Of a DNA stretch of 6,336 nucleotides, positions 1-6,336 are shown piece after piece (positions within the stretch are counted from its first letter, which is position 1; each line of letters starts with the position of its first letter). Source of the stretch: JBCCZC01 sp039188505 (lineage in GTDB: Bacteria > Pseudomonadota > Gammaproteobacteria > Xanthomonadales > SZUA-38); the NCBI GenBank assembly GCA_039188505.1, contig JBCCZC010000340.1:1-6336 (forward strand), in the 5' to 3' direction. The translations under genes were made by a program, and so were the position numbers. Below the pieces are notes generated by a model, which was not told the origin of the DNA, did no database searches, and worked only from the letters and a program-made list of their open reading frames with translations.

Positions 1-1331
1 CCGCGGCAGCTGTTGCCCTGGTCGACGCGACTCCTTGGCTGGCTTCGAAGGGGGACCTGCTCCGGTGGGACACGGCGCGCGGACTCGAGCCCGTGCCTGA
101 GGCGGACCGGCCGCCGGTCGCCGTCATCGACTTCACCTTCCGGACGCTCGTGGGCGAGGACGGCTCGACCTGGGCCGCGTCCTTCCATGGCGTTGCTCAG
201 CGCCGCCAGGACGGCTGGCATCCCGCGCGGATCGCGGCGTTCCGGCGTGGCGCCTTCAGCTGGCTCGGGCCGGCCCGGAACGGCGGGACCTGGATTGGCG
301 CGACCGGCGCGCTCTACCGCCATGATCCGGGTTCGGGGATCGAGGCGCCGCCGCCGGGCGTCAAGCTGCGCGCGGTGGCGCTGACGTCCGAGGATCGCTC
401 CGAGCGGCTCGCGACCGATACCGCGGTGACCCGGATCCAGGGCTACCGTCCCACCCTCGACTTCGCCTTTGCCCTCCCGACCGCCAGCATCCCGGCGGCC
501 AGCAGCTACCGGACGCGACTGCTCGGGCACGAGGACGAGCGCTGGCGGGACTGGTCCGCCGACGACACGGCACGCTATCCGGCATTGGCTCCGGGGACCT
601 ATCGCTTCGAGGTGGAAGCGCGCACCGGGCTCGGCGCCGCGACGCCGGGCGCGTCCTGGGCCTTCGTGGTCGAACCGGGCTTTCTGGAATCGCGGCTCGG
701 GCGAACGCTTGGGGTCCTGGGCATCAGCCTGCTCGGCTTCGCGCTGGCGGCCGCCCTGGGGCGCTGGCGGACCCGGGCGTTGAAGCGGCGCAACGTGGCG
801 CTCGATGCGCTGGTCGGCGCGCGCACCCGGGACCTTGAAGCCGCCAACCGCAGGCTCGCGGCGCTTGCCGACCGGGACGGCCTCACCGGCATCGCCAATC
901 GCCGGCGCTTCGAGTCCCGGCTGGCCGAGGCCTGGCGCGACGGGCGCGAGCGGCTCGCTCTGCTGATGGTCGATGCCGACCACTTCAAGGCCTACAACGA
1001 CGAGCATGGCCACGTCGCCGGCGACGAGCTGCTGCGGCTACTGGCGACCGAGATCAACACGTTCGCGGCGACCGTCGACGGCGAAGCCGCGCGCTACGGA
1101 GGCGAAGAGTTCGCGGTGATTCTCGCCGTCGACGACCGGAACGAGCTGCGCGACGTGGCCGAAGCGTTGCGCCAACGAATCGCCGACGCTTCACCCGTGA
1201 CGGCAAGCATCGGGGGAACGCGGGCGGGCGCTGACGACGCGTCCCCGGACGCGATGATCGAGCGAGCTGACGGTGCGCTCTACGAGGCCAAGGCGGACGG
1301 GCGCAACTGCGTGCGAATCGCCCGGCGGTAG
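1..1331 (+). CDS. Membrane-bound diguanylate cyclase with periplasmic propeller/Y_Y_Y sensor (5' partial)
   Basis: The reading frame is open from the first full codon (base 3) to the TAG at 1329-1331, so the gene starts upstream; the GTG at 93 is internal. It should make cyclic di-GMP from two GTP. Seen in order: the last propeller blades (GTWIGATGALYR near 289-320, typical of two-component-regulator propeller repeats); a beta-rich Y_Y_Y-type domain (about 430-680) ending APGTYRFEVEA and WAFVVEPGF; one transmembrane helix (about 705-765); a basic, coiled linker; and the GGDEF domain from DGLTGIANRRRF (876). The domain has MVDADHFKAYNDEHGHVAGDE for metal and GTP binding and the active-site GGEEF at 1098-1112. 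The expected RxxD inhibitory site, five residues before GGEEF, reads TVDG, so product inhibition at that site is unlikely. Topology should be periplasmic sensor, cytoplasmic catalysis. Family assignment is firm; the ligand is unknown. Confidence 0.93.
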   Translation, partial: AAAVALVDATPWLASKGDLLRWDTARGLEPVPEADRPPVAVIDFTFRTLVGEDGSTWAASFHGVAQRRQDGWHPARIAAFRRGAFSWLGPARNGGTWIGATGALYRHDPGSGIEAPPPGVKLRAVALTSEDRSERLATDTAVTRIQGYRPTLDFAFALPTASIPAASSYRTRLLGHEDERWRDWSADDTARYPALAPGTYRFEVEARTGLGAATPGASWAFVVEPGFLESRLGRTLGVLGISLLGFALAAALGRWRTRALKRRNVALDALVGARTRDLEAANRRLAALADRDGLTGIANRRRFESRLAEAWRDGRERLALLMVDADHFKAYNDEHGHVAGDELLRLLATEINTFAATVDGEAARYGGEEFAVILAVDDRNELRDVAEALRQRIADASPVTASIGGTRAGADDASPDAMIERADGALYEAKADGRNCVRIARR

Positions 1332-1364
1332 CGTCTGCCGCCACTGCATGACGCACCACGCGCG

Positions 1365-1383
1365 ACCGCGGGGCCGGCGGTTT
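1365..1383 (+). terminator. Weak hairpin after the diguanylate cyclase gene
   Basis: ACCGC (1365-1369) and GCGGT (1377-1381) can pair around a 7-base loop, followed by only three T. It lies 33 bases past the stop of the diguanylate cyclase. The stem is short and the T-run poor, so in such GC-rich DNA it may be chance. If real it would separate gene 1 from the DUF2157 pair. Confidence 0.2.
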
Positions 1384-1423
1384 GCGACTTCCACAAACCG
1401 GGGCAGGCTGGGCACAGGACTAC

Positions 1424-1428
1424 GGGAG
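1424..1428 (+). promoter_or_regulatory. Ribosome binding site deciding the first DUF2157 start
   Basis: GGGAG lies 7 bases before the ATG at 1436. This favours that ATG over the in-frame TTG at 1382, which would add 18 residues not resembling the usual N-terminus of the family. Confidence 0.7.
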
Positions 1429-1435
1429 ACGGCCC

Positions 1436-2407
1436 ATGCGGCAGGCCACACGCGAACGCATTAATCGGGAGATCAGCGACTGGTGCCACGACGGGCTGAT
1501 CGACGCCGCGACGGCAGAGCGCCTCGGGGCGCGCTATGCGGCCGGTGCGACCATGGGCCAGGTCCTGCTCCGCTGGCTTGGCTTCTTCGCGCTGTTCTGG
1601 CTCGGATCGTCGCTCCTCGGCCTCCTCGGGCTGGCGCTGGGTGAGGCCGCGGCGTGGGCGGCGCCCGTCGTGGTGGGCGCGTTCGCGGTCGCGCTGTGGC
1701 GCTACGGCATCGACCTCGCCACCGCTGTCGAGAACCGGTACCCGATCACCGGAGCCGTACTGGTCACCGCCAGCTTCTTCGCCGGCTTCGCGTCGCTGGC
1801 CCTGCTCTACGGCATGGCGGGCGGGGCCGACTGGGGTGATGTCATTCTCTGGCTGCTGGCGCTCGTCGCAGGCGGCGCTATCGCCACAGCCTACAGTCAC
1901 GGCCTGCGCTGGCCGTTGGCCTTCGGCATCCTCGCCGGGTTTCACGCGATCGGGAACGCCCACGGCTACGCCGGCCGCGGCGCCTACGTGCTGGCCCTCG
2001 GCGACCTGCCGCTTACGGCTCTGCTCGGCACCGCGGTCGCCCTGCTTGGCCATCTCCACGAACGGCGCGAAATCGGCCGCTGGGCCGGTTTCGGCACCCT
2101 CTACCTGATCTTCGGCCTGCTCTACCTGAACCTCGCGCTCTGGGTCGGCTCGATCCGGGCGGGCGGTGTTGGCTGGCTCGTGCTGTTCACGCTCGCGGGC
2201 GTGGCCCAGCTCGCGCTCGGGGCTGTGTATCGCGATGGGCGGCTCGTCGGCTTCGGCATCGTGTTCCTGGCCATCGACATCTATACGCGCTTCTACGAAC
2301 ACTTCTGGAACACGCTCTCGAAGGGGTCCTTCTTCCTGCTCGCCGGCGTCGCCGCCCTGGTCGTCGGCGCGATCCTCGAGCGCCAGCATCGCGGAGACCG
2401 GTCGTGA
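1436..2407 (+). CDS. DUF2157-type polytopic inner-membrane protein, first of a coupled pair
   Basis: A 323-residue protein of unknown function. The first ~40 residues are soluble and helical (REISDWCHDGLID..TAERLGARY), the pattern typical of the DUF2157 N-terminus. About nine or ten hydrophobic segments follow, beginning near LLRWLGFFALFWLGSSLLG. The last segment, after FWNTLSKG, reads SFFLLAGVAALVVGAILER and is the characteristic family ending. The ATG at 1436 is chosen because GGGAG precedes it by 7 bases. The stop TGA overlaps the GTG of the next gene in the string GTGA, so the two are almost certainly co-translated. No catalytic motif is visible. Elsewhere DUF2157 genes often sit with DUF4401 and GDYXXLXY-domain genes; none of the latter is seen here. 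Family call is by recognition, without a profile search; role unknown. Confidence 0.85.
   Translation: MRQATRERINREISDWCHDGLIDAATAERLGARYAAGATMGQVLLRWLGFFALFWLGSSLLGLLGLALGEAAAWAAPVVVGAFAVALWRYGIDLATAVENRYPITGAVLVTASFFAGFASLALLYGMAGGADWGDVILWLLALVAGGAIATAYSHGLRWPLAFGILAGFHAIGNAHGYAGRGAYVLALGDLPLTALLGTAVALLGHLHERREIGRWAGFGTLYLIFGLLYLNLALWVGSIRAGGVGWLVLFTLAGVAQLALGAVYRDGRLVGFGIVFLAIDIYTRFYEHFWNTLSKGSFFLLAGVAALVVGAILERQHRGDRS
2393..2396 (+). promoter_or_regulatory. Ribosome binding site for the overlapping GTG start
   Basis: GGAG lies inside the end of the first DUF2157 gene, 7 bases before the GTG at 2404. It supports the GTG start over the in-frame ATG at 2431, and suggests independent as well as coupled initiation. 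Confidence 0.6.
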
Positions 2408-3417
2408 TCGGGTTCTCCTTCGACCGGACCATGCAGCGCGAGCTGCGCGAGATGCTGCGGCTGGGTCTGCTCGACCAGGCCAAGGCGGACGAGCTGCTCG
2501 CACGCTACCCGGCCCGCCACGACTGGACCGCACTGGGCCGCTGGTTCGGCCTCCTCGGCGCGATCAGCGCCGCCCTGGGCGCGACGATCCTGCTCCAGGA
2601 GATCTTCGTCTTCACTTACGAGAAGCTGGCGATCTTTCTCACCGTGCTCATCGGCGGCCTCTTCGCCGGGGGCGCGCGCCTTCGGGCCCGGGCCTACGAG
2701 TGGACCGGCCGCGGGCTCGAGCTACTGGGCGCGGCGGCAATCATCGGCCTCAGTTTCACCCTCGGCATGATCTTCGACAGCGGCTCGGGCAACTGGCCGG
2801 CCCTCCTGCTGATCGACTGGCTGATCCTGCTGCCGCTCGCGTATGCGCGCCGCAACCCCTGGCGCCTCATCGTCGCGATCGTGATCTTCTTCTCCTGGTT
2901 CGGCGGCATGACCGGCTACACGTCCGGCTGGGGCATGTACTGGTTCGGCATGAACCTGCCGCTGCGCTTCCTCGCGGTCGGCCTGCTGCTGATCGGCATC
3001 GCCGCCCTGCACCGGCTTGCCGAGGGTGGCGGCTTGGCGCCGTACCGGAGCTGGTTCCGGATCTGGCTCGCGGCGGGGCTCTTCTTCTCCGAGATGTCGT
3101 TGTGGCTGCTCAGCCTGTTCGGCAACTACGGCGAGATCATGAGCTATCGCGTGGCGTCCGCGGTGGAGATTGTCGGCTTCAACCTGCTCTGGGCAGGGGC
3201 GAACGTCGGCCTGCTGCTCGCCGGCACGCGACTTCAGCTGCGCATGGCGCGCGGCTTCGCGATCACCTTCGGCATCATCCACGCCTATACGCTCTACTTC
3301 TGGCAGGTGGCCGGGTACCTCGGACCGATCTTCGGCACGTTCCTCGCCGGAGCGGTCACGCTCTGGCTGGTGTTGAAGCTCGAACGGGCGCGCCGAGCGC
3401 GGATGGAAACAACCTGA
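2404..3417 (+). CDS. DUF2157-type polytopic inner-membrane protein, second of a coupled pair
   Basis: A 337-residue protein of unknown function starting at GTG inside the previous gene's stop (GTGA). The soluble N-terminus (RTMQRELREMLRLGLLDQAKADELLARY) shows the short helical pattern of the DUF2157 family, including the GLxDxxxADxLxARY spacing shared with its neighbour. About ten hydrophobic segments follow, from WFGLLGAISAALGATILLQ to the last, GTFLAGAVTLWLVLKLE. Its C-terminus (GFAITFGIIHAYTLYF...FLAGAVTLWLVLKLERARR) lines up with that of the upstream protein (GFGIVFLAIDIYTRFY...LLAGVAALVVGAILERQHR), so the two look like diverged paralogues that may pair in the membrane. No enzyme motif is visible. 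The in-frame ATG at 2431 is a less likely alternative start, shortening the protein by nine residues. Confidence 0.85.
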   Translation: MIGFSFDRTMQRELREMLRLGLLDQAKADELLARYPARHDWTALGRWFGLLGAISAALGATILLQEIFVFTYEKLAIFLTVLIGGLFAGGARLRARAYEWTGRGLELLGAAAIIGLSFTLGMIFDSGSGNWPALLLIDWLILLPLAYARRNPWRLIVAIVIFFSWFGGMTGYTSGWGMYWFGMNLPLRFLAVGLLLIGIAALHRLAEGGGLAPYRSWFRIWLAAGLFFSEMSLWLLSLFGNYGEIMSYRVASAVEIVGFNLLWAGANVGLLLAGTRLQLRMARGFAITFGIIHAYTLYFWQVAGYLGPIFGTFLAGAVTLWLVLKLERARRARMETT

Positions 3418-3428
3418 ATCATCCGTGG

Positions 3429-3441
3429 GCCGCTGCGCGGC
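3429..3441 (+). repeat. Small inverted repeat after the DUF2157 pair
   Basis: GCCGC (3429-3433) and GCGGC (3437-3441) are complementary around TGC. It lies 11 bases after the stop of the second DUF2157 gene and has no T-run, so it is at best a weak or Rho-assisted end. It overlaps the place where a -35 element for the next gene would sit. Confidence 0.25.
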
Positions 3442-3453
3442 GGTCTAGCGCGC

Positions 3454-3459
3454 TATACT
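3454..3459 (+). promoter_or_regulatory. Probable -10 element of the HD-GYP-like gene
   Basis: TATACT matches the sigma-70 -10 consensus TATAAT at five of six positions, in otherwise very GC-rich DNA. No good -35 is seen 16-18 bases upstream. It would start transcription near 3466, leaving a leader of about 24 bases before the ATG at 3490. It suggests this gene is transcribed apart from the DUF2157 pair despite the 72-base gap. Confidence 0.5.
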
Positions 3460-3489
3460 CCTTGCTTTCCCGTTGGTCGCGGGCAGGGG

Positions 3490-4629
3490 ATGACCGATTC
3501 CGACAAAAAGGATCCGGTCGGAAGGACCGGCGAATTTCGCTTCCAGGAAAAGCTCAACCAGGCGGTCGAAGCCGCCGGGGAGGACCTGCGCGAAATCCCG
3601 TCGAACGCCGACTACTATCCAGAGCCGGGTGACGCTCACGGCGAGATGAAGCGCGCCGAGGAGGCGTATCTCGAGTTCCTGAGCGCGTCCAAGATCATGA
3701 TCGACGCAGTGCGCACCGGTCAGCGCCTGGAAATGAAACCGGTGCATCCGAAGCTGGTGGCCGTCGTCGAGAGCATCGTTCGCCATCCGGATCCGATGGT
3801 CTGGATGTCCCGGCTCCACGTCCCCGAGTCCTACCTTACTGGCCATTCGCAGCGCTGTGCGGTGCTGGCACCCGTGCTGGGCAGAACCCTCGGATTCCCT
3901 GAACCCCACCTGGAGCGACTGGCCTGGAGCGGTCTGCTGTCGCAGATCGGGCGGACGCGGATCCCCCGCGCGCTGCGGGAGAAGCCGGGGCCGCTGACCT
4001 CGGAGGAACTGATCCGTCTCCGGAGTTTCATTCCGCAGGGGATCGAGATCCTGCGCGGCGCCGGCAACATCTCGGAGACCATCATCGAGACGGTGCAGAA
4101 CCACCACGAGCGGCTCGACGGCAGCGGTTATCCGCAGGGCATCCGGGGCGAGAAGATCCCGGTGCTGGCGCGGGTCGTGGGGCTCGTCGACTGGTTCGAC
4201 GCCATGATCAGCAGCAAGCCCTACACCGACAACGTGCTCAGCGCGACGGAGGCCATCGACCACCTGCACCGCAAGCGCAACGTGCTGTTCCAGGATCAGC
4301 TCGTCGAGGCCTTCGTGCGCTCGATCGGCCTCTATCCCACGGGAACACTGGTCGAGCTGTCGACGGAGGAGATCGCACTCGTCGCCGCCCAACACCACTA
4401 CCACCGGACCCAGCCCGAGGTCGTCCTGGTGCTCGACCGGGTGAAGCAGCGCTACAAGACGCTGGAGCGCCTTGATCTCAAGGACTACAACAGCCGGGAT
4501 CCCGAAGTGCCCAGAACGGTCAAGCGAGCCGTTTCCGATGGAGAGTTCGGGCTGAACCCCCGGGAAATCATGGCCAACGTGAGCAAGACCAAGCGCGGCT
4601 GGCGACGCTTCCTCCCCGGCCGCGGCTGA
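3490..4629 (+). CDS. Degenerate HD-GYP-domain protein, probably lacking phosphodiesterase activity
   Basis: A 379-residue soluble protein. Active HD-GYP proteins hydrolyse cyclic di-GMP with a two- or three-metal centre. Residues 1-85 are charged and unrecognised; the HD-GYP-like domain spans about 110-285. His119 is kept, but the HDIGK motif reads SQIGR (S151, Q152, R155), and the later ligand His is Phe180 in RSFIPQG. The other half is intact: N204-H205-H206-E207, DGSGYP (GYP 213-215), and Asp234 in DWFDA. Three expected metal ligands are therefore lost and catalysis is unlikely; binding cyclic di-GMP or a GGDEF partner remains possible. The tail (GTLVELSTEEIALVAAQ onward) resembles that of PA4108-type proteins. 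The ATG at 3490 is the first possible start: the frame is otherwise open back to the preceding gene's TGA at 3415-3417 with no ATG, GTG or TTG. The purine run CAGGGG abuts the ATG, so its ribosome binding site is poorly spaced. Confidence 0.9.
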   Translation: MTDSDKKDPVGRTGEFRFQEKLNQAVEAAGEDLREIPSNADYYPEPGDAHGEMKRAEEAYLEFLSASKIMIDAVRTGQRLEMKPVHPKLVAVVESIVRHPDPMVWMSRLHVPESYLTGHSQRCAVLAPVLGRTLGFPEPHLERLAWSGLLSQIGRTRIPRALREKPGPLTSEELIRLRSFIPQGIEILRGAGNISETIIETVQNHHERLDGSGYPQGIRGEKIPVLARVVGLVDWFDAMISSKPYTDNVLSATEAIDHLHRKRNVLFQDQLVEAFVRSIGLYPTGTLVELSTEEIALVAAQHHYHRTQPEVVLVLDRVKQRYKTLERLDLKDYNSRDPEVPRTVKRAVSDGEFGLNPREIMANVSKTKRGWRRFLPGRG

Positions 4630-4679
4630 ATTCCTCCAGCTTGCTCGCAGGCGGCGCCGGTCGCCCGGGCGCAACCGTT

Positions 4680-4691
4680 CCGGGTTTCCGG
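4680..4691 (+). repeat. Short inverted repeat between the HD-GYP-like gene and the peptidase gene
   Basis: CCGG-GTTT-CCGG lies inside a wider imperfect repeat, AACCG (4673-4677) with CGGTT (4689-4693). A possible weak -10, TAGACT (4693-4698, four of six consensus positions), follows at once with no clear -35. It could be a weak terminator stem or an operator for the next gene, or chance. The whole 100-base gap holds no other gene. Confidence 0.2.
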
Positions 4692-4719
4692 TTAGACTTC
4701 AGGGTTCGTCTGATCTCCC

Positions 4720-4723
4720 GGAG
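4720..4723 (+). promoter_or_regulatory. Ribosome binding site fixing the GTG start of the lipoprotein peptidase
   Basis: GGAG lies 6 bases before the GTG at 4730. An in-frame TGA at 4724-4726 rules out any earlier start, and the signal peptide begins directly at this GTG. Confidence 0.7.
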
Positions 4724-4729
4724 TGACCC

Positions 4730-6336
4730 GTGTACCGCGCCCTGACTGCCTGCCTGATCCTGCTGCTTGCCGCCTGTTCTTCCGACGAGTCGGCGCCCCC
4801 GTCCAACGATGCCGCCGATGAGGCGCTTCAGGTCGCGGACGCCGCCGGTGACGAGGCGCTTCGCGTCGCGGACGCTGCCGACGACGAAGCCCTGCGAATC
4901 AACGCTGGCGCCGACCCGACCGCATTCCGGACCTACGACGCCGAGACGTTCTTCATGACCACGAGCTACTCGGCGACGAGCAGCGCGGGCCGGGCGTTCA
5001 GCCCGGATGGCAGCCGTGTCCTCGTGAGCTCGGACGAAACCGGGGTCTTCAACCTCCGCGCCTTCGACGTCGAAACGGGCGAGTCGACGGCACTGACGGA
5101 ATCCACGACCAACGCGATCTTCTCGCTGGGCTACTTCCCGGCCGACGAGCGCGTCCTGTACACCTTCGACGAGGGTGGCAACGAGCTCAACCACGTCTAC
5201 GTGCGCGAGGTCGACGGCGAGACCCGAGACCTCACGCCCGGGGAGAATATCAAGGCCGGTTTCTGGGGCTGGCTCGGCGACGGGTCTGGCTTCTGGATCG
5301 GCAGCACGGAGCGCGACGGACGCAACTTCGATCTCTACCGCTACGCAACCGACGGTTACGACCGTGAGCTGGTGTTCCAGAACGACGACGGCTTCCAGCT
5401 GTCCGCGGTATCACCGGACGGCCGCTGGCTCGCGCTGGACAAGCCGCGCACGAGCGCGGACTCGGACATCTATCTCAAGGATCTCACCAGCGACGAGGCC
5501 CCGCAGCTGATCACGGCGCACGACGGCAACGTCAGCCACGGCGTCCTGACCTTTACCCCCGACTCGGCGGCGCTCTACTACGTGACGAACGAGCACGGCG
5601 AGTTCGCCCAGGCGTGGTCCCACGACATCGAATCCGGCGACAAGCAGCCCGTGATCGAGGCCGACTGGGACGTCCAGTTCGTCGGCTTCTCCAGCACCGG
5701 CCGCTACCGGGTGAGCGGCATCAACGCCGATGCGGTCACCGAGCTCACCGTCCTCGATACGACGAATGGCGAGCCGGTGGCGCTGCCTGAATTACCGGCG
5801 GGCAATGTGGCGAACGTCCGCTTCTCTGCCGACGATACGGCGATGGCGTTCTTCCTCAACGGCGACACCCAACCGAGCGATCTCTACGTGGTGGGGCTCG
5901 AGGATGCGTCCGCCCGCCGCTACACCCAGGCACTCAATCCCGAGATCGACGCGACCCATCTCGTCGAGGCGACCATCGTGCGCTACCCGAGCTTCGACGG
6001 GCTCGAGATTCCCTCGGTGCTCTATCGACCGAAGCAGGCCACCGCAGAGACCCCCGCGCCAGCGCTCGTGCTCGTTCACGGTGGGCCCGGCGGCCAGACC
6101 CGCAAGGGCTACCGCGCCTTCGTCCAGCACCTCGTCAATCACGGCTACGCGGTCCTCGGCGCCAATAACCGCGGCTCGAGCGGCTACGGCAAGACCTTCT
6201 TCCACATGGACGATCGCCGCCACGGGGAGGAGGATCTCAAGGACATCGTCTGGGGTCGGACCTACCTCGAGACGCTGGACTGGGTCGACGGCGAGCGCAT
6301 CGGCGTGATCGGCGGCAGCTACGGCGGCTACATGAC
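4730..6336 (+). CDS. S9-family (prolyl oligopeptidase-like) serine peptidase, lipoprotein (3' partial)
   Basis: The frame is open from the GTG at 4730 to the window end: 535 codons without a stop. A short signal peptide ends in the lipobox LAAC, with Cys16 (4775-4777) as the lipidated residue. Ser at +2 and +3 argues against inner-membrane retention, so an outer-membrane periplasmic anchor is likely. Residues 27-59 form three 11-residue repeats. Residues ~88-410 hold seven blade-like repeats, several starting FSPDG-like, matching the propeller that gates substrate in S9 enzymes. The hydrolase domain starts near 417 (VRYPSFDGLEIPSVLY), then HGGPGG (450-455), NRGSSGYG (480-487) and GGSYGGYM with nucleophile Ser530 (6317-6319). 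The catalytic Asp and His would lie in the missing part, roughly 100-150 residues by family norm. The domain signatures resemble S9C-type enzymes cleaving short peptides; exact specificity is unknown. It has its own ribosome binding site. Confidence 0.92.
   Translation, partial: MYRALTACLILLLAACSSDESAPPSNDAADEALQVADAAGDEALRVADAADDEALRINAGADPTAFRTYDAETFFMTTSYSATSSAGRAFSPDGSRVLVSSDETGVFNLRAFDVETGESTALTESTTNAIFSLGYFPADERVLYTFDEGGNELNHVYVREVDGETRDLTPGENIKAGFWGWLGDGSGFWIGSTERDGRNFDLYRYATDGYDRELVFQNDDGFQLSAVSPDGRWLALDKPRTSADSDIYLKDLTSDEAPQLITAHDGNVSHGVLTFTPDSAALYYVTNEHGEFAQAWSHDIESGDKQPVIEADWDVQFVGFSSTGRYRVSGINADAVTELTVLDTTNGEPVALPELPAGNVANVRFSADDTAMAFFLNGDTQPSDLYVVGLEDASARRYTQALNPEIDATHLVEATIVRYPSFDGLEIPSVLYRPKQATAETPAPALVLVHGGPGGQTRKGYRAFVQHLVNHGYAVLGANNRGSSGYGKTFFHMDDRRHGEEDLKDIVWGRTYLETLDWVDGERIGVIGGSYGGYM
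4808..4906 (+). repeat. Three 33-base tandem repeats coding an 11-residue linker motif
   Basis: Units 4808-4840, 4841-4873 and 4874-4906 encode DAADEALQVAD, AAGDEALRVAD and AADDEALRINA. The EAL triplet recurs at residues 31, 42 and 53, exactly 11 apart. Units 1 and 2 differ at 7 of 33 bases; unit 3 has diverged more. The Ala-rich, charged 11-residue period fits a helical or coiled-coil spacer between the lipid anchor and the propeller, somewhat like the helix of small murein lipoproteins. Possible copy-number variation between strains is inference. Confidence 0.75.

Noticed and set aside
1382..1435. TTGCGA (1382-1387) as a -35 element for the DUF2157 pair
   Set aside because: No acceptable -10 hexamer lies 16-18 bases downstream, so no promoter is called in this gap.
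1280..2533. Long open frame on the - strand (417 codons) opposite the first DUF2157 gene
   Set aside because: Its translation is low-complexity Arg/Glu/Ala/Pro-rich with no family pattern, and it is antisense to a well-supported membrane protein. GC-rich codon bias commonly leaves such antisense frames open.
2166..3632. 488-codon + strand frame spanning the DUF2157 boundary
   Set aside because: It overlaps two supported genes out of frame and is rich in Arg, Ala, Ser and Pro with no hydrophobic or domain pattern; a shadow frame.
3445..4674. Long open frame on the - strand (409 codons) opposite the HD-GYP-like gene
   Set aside because: It mirrors the HD-GYP-like gene, which has recognisable motifs; the antisense product shows none and reads as composition-driven.
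4692..4713. TTAGAC/GTCTGA imperfect inverted repeat before the peptidase gene, possible leader hairpin or riboswitch
   Set aside because: Six pairs including one G-T with a 10-base loop is too weak, and no known riboswitch core is visible.
4568..6223. Several open frames on both strands inside the peptidase gene
   Set aside because: The frame from 4730 explains the whole stretch with a lipobox, seven propeller repeats and the hydrolase motifs. It merely lacks a stop because the window ends.

Overview
The window is GC-rich, tightly packed and coded entirely on the + strand. It holds five protein genes, two of them cut by the window edges. I see no RNA gene, CRISPR array, insertion sequence or other mobile element, and no gene-free stretch longer than about 105 bases. 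The protein families (propeller/Y_Y_Y diguanylate cyclase, DUF2157 membrane proteins, HD-GYP-like protein, lipoprotein S9 peptidase) and the GC-rich codon use suggest a high-GC gammaproteobacterium, perhaps in or near the Xanthomonadales/Chromatiales. That placement is inference; no taxonomic marker gene is present.

Layout. (1) 1-1331: the 3' part of a membrane-bound diguanylate cyclase, with the end of a periplasmic beta-propeller, a Y_Y_Y-type domain, one transmembrane helix, and a cytoplasmic GGDEF domain with an intact GGEEF signature but no recognisable RxxD inhibitory site. (2) 1436-2407 and (3) 2404-3417: two polytopic DUF2157-type membrane proteins, translationally coupled by a GTGA overlap. 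Their C-terminal segments resemble each other, so they look like ancient paralogues. (4) 3490-4629: an HD-GYP-family protein that keeps the GYP motif but has Ser-Gln in place of the catalytic His-Asp pair and Phe in place of a further metal-ligand His, so it is probably catalytically dead. A good -10 hexamer lies just upstream. (5) 4730 to the window end: a GTG-started lipoprotein with an 11-residue tandem repeat after the lipid-anchored Cys, a seven-bladed propeller, and the first part of an S9 (prolyl oligopeptidase-family) hydrolase domain. The window ends four codons past the nucleophile serine.

How they may work together. Genes 2 and 3 very probably form one transcription unit. Genes 1 and 4 both belong to cyclic-di-GMP families: gene 1 should make the messenger in response to a periplasmic signal, while gene 4 looks more like a binding or scaffold protein than a phosphodiesterase. 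Whether they share a pathway cannot be read from the sequence. Gene 5 has its own ribosome binding site and is probably unrelated in function. Nothing here forms an obviously new multi-gene system; the most notable items are the degenerate HD-GYP protein, the coupled DUF2157 pair without a recognisable third partner, and the repeat-bearing anchor of the peptidase.
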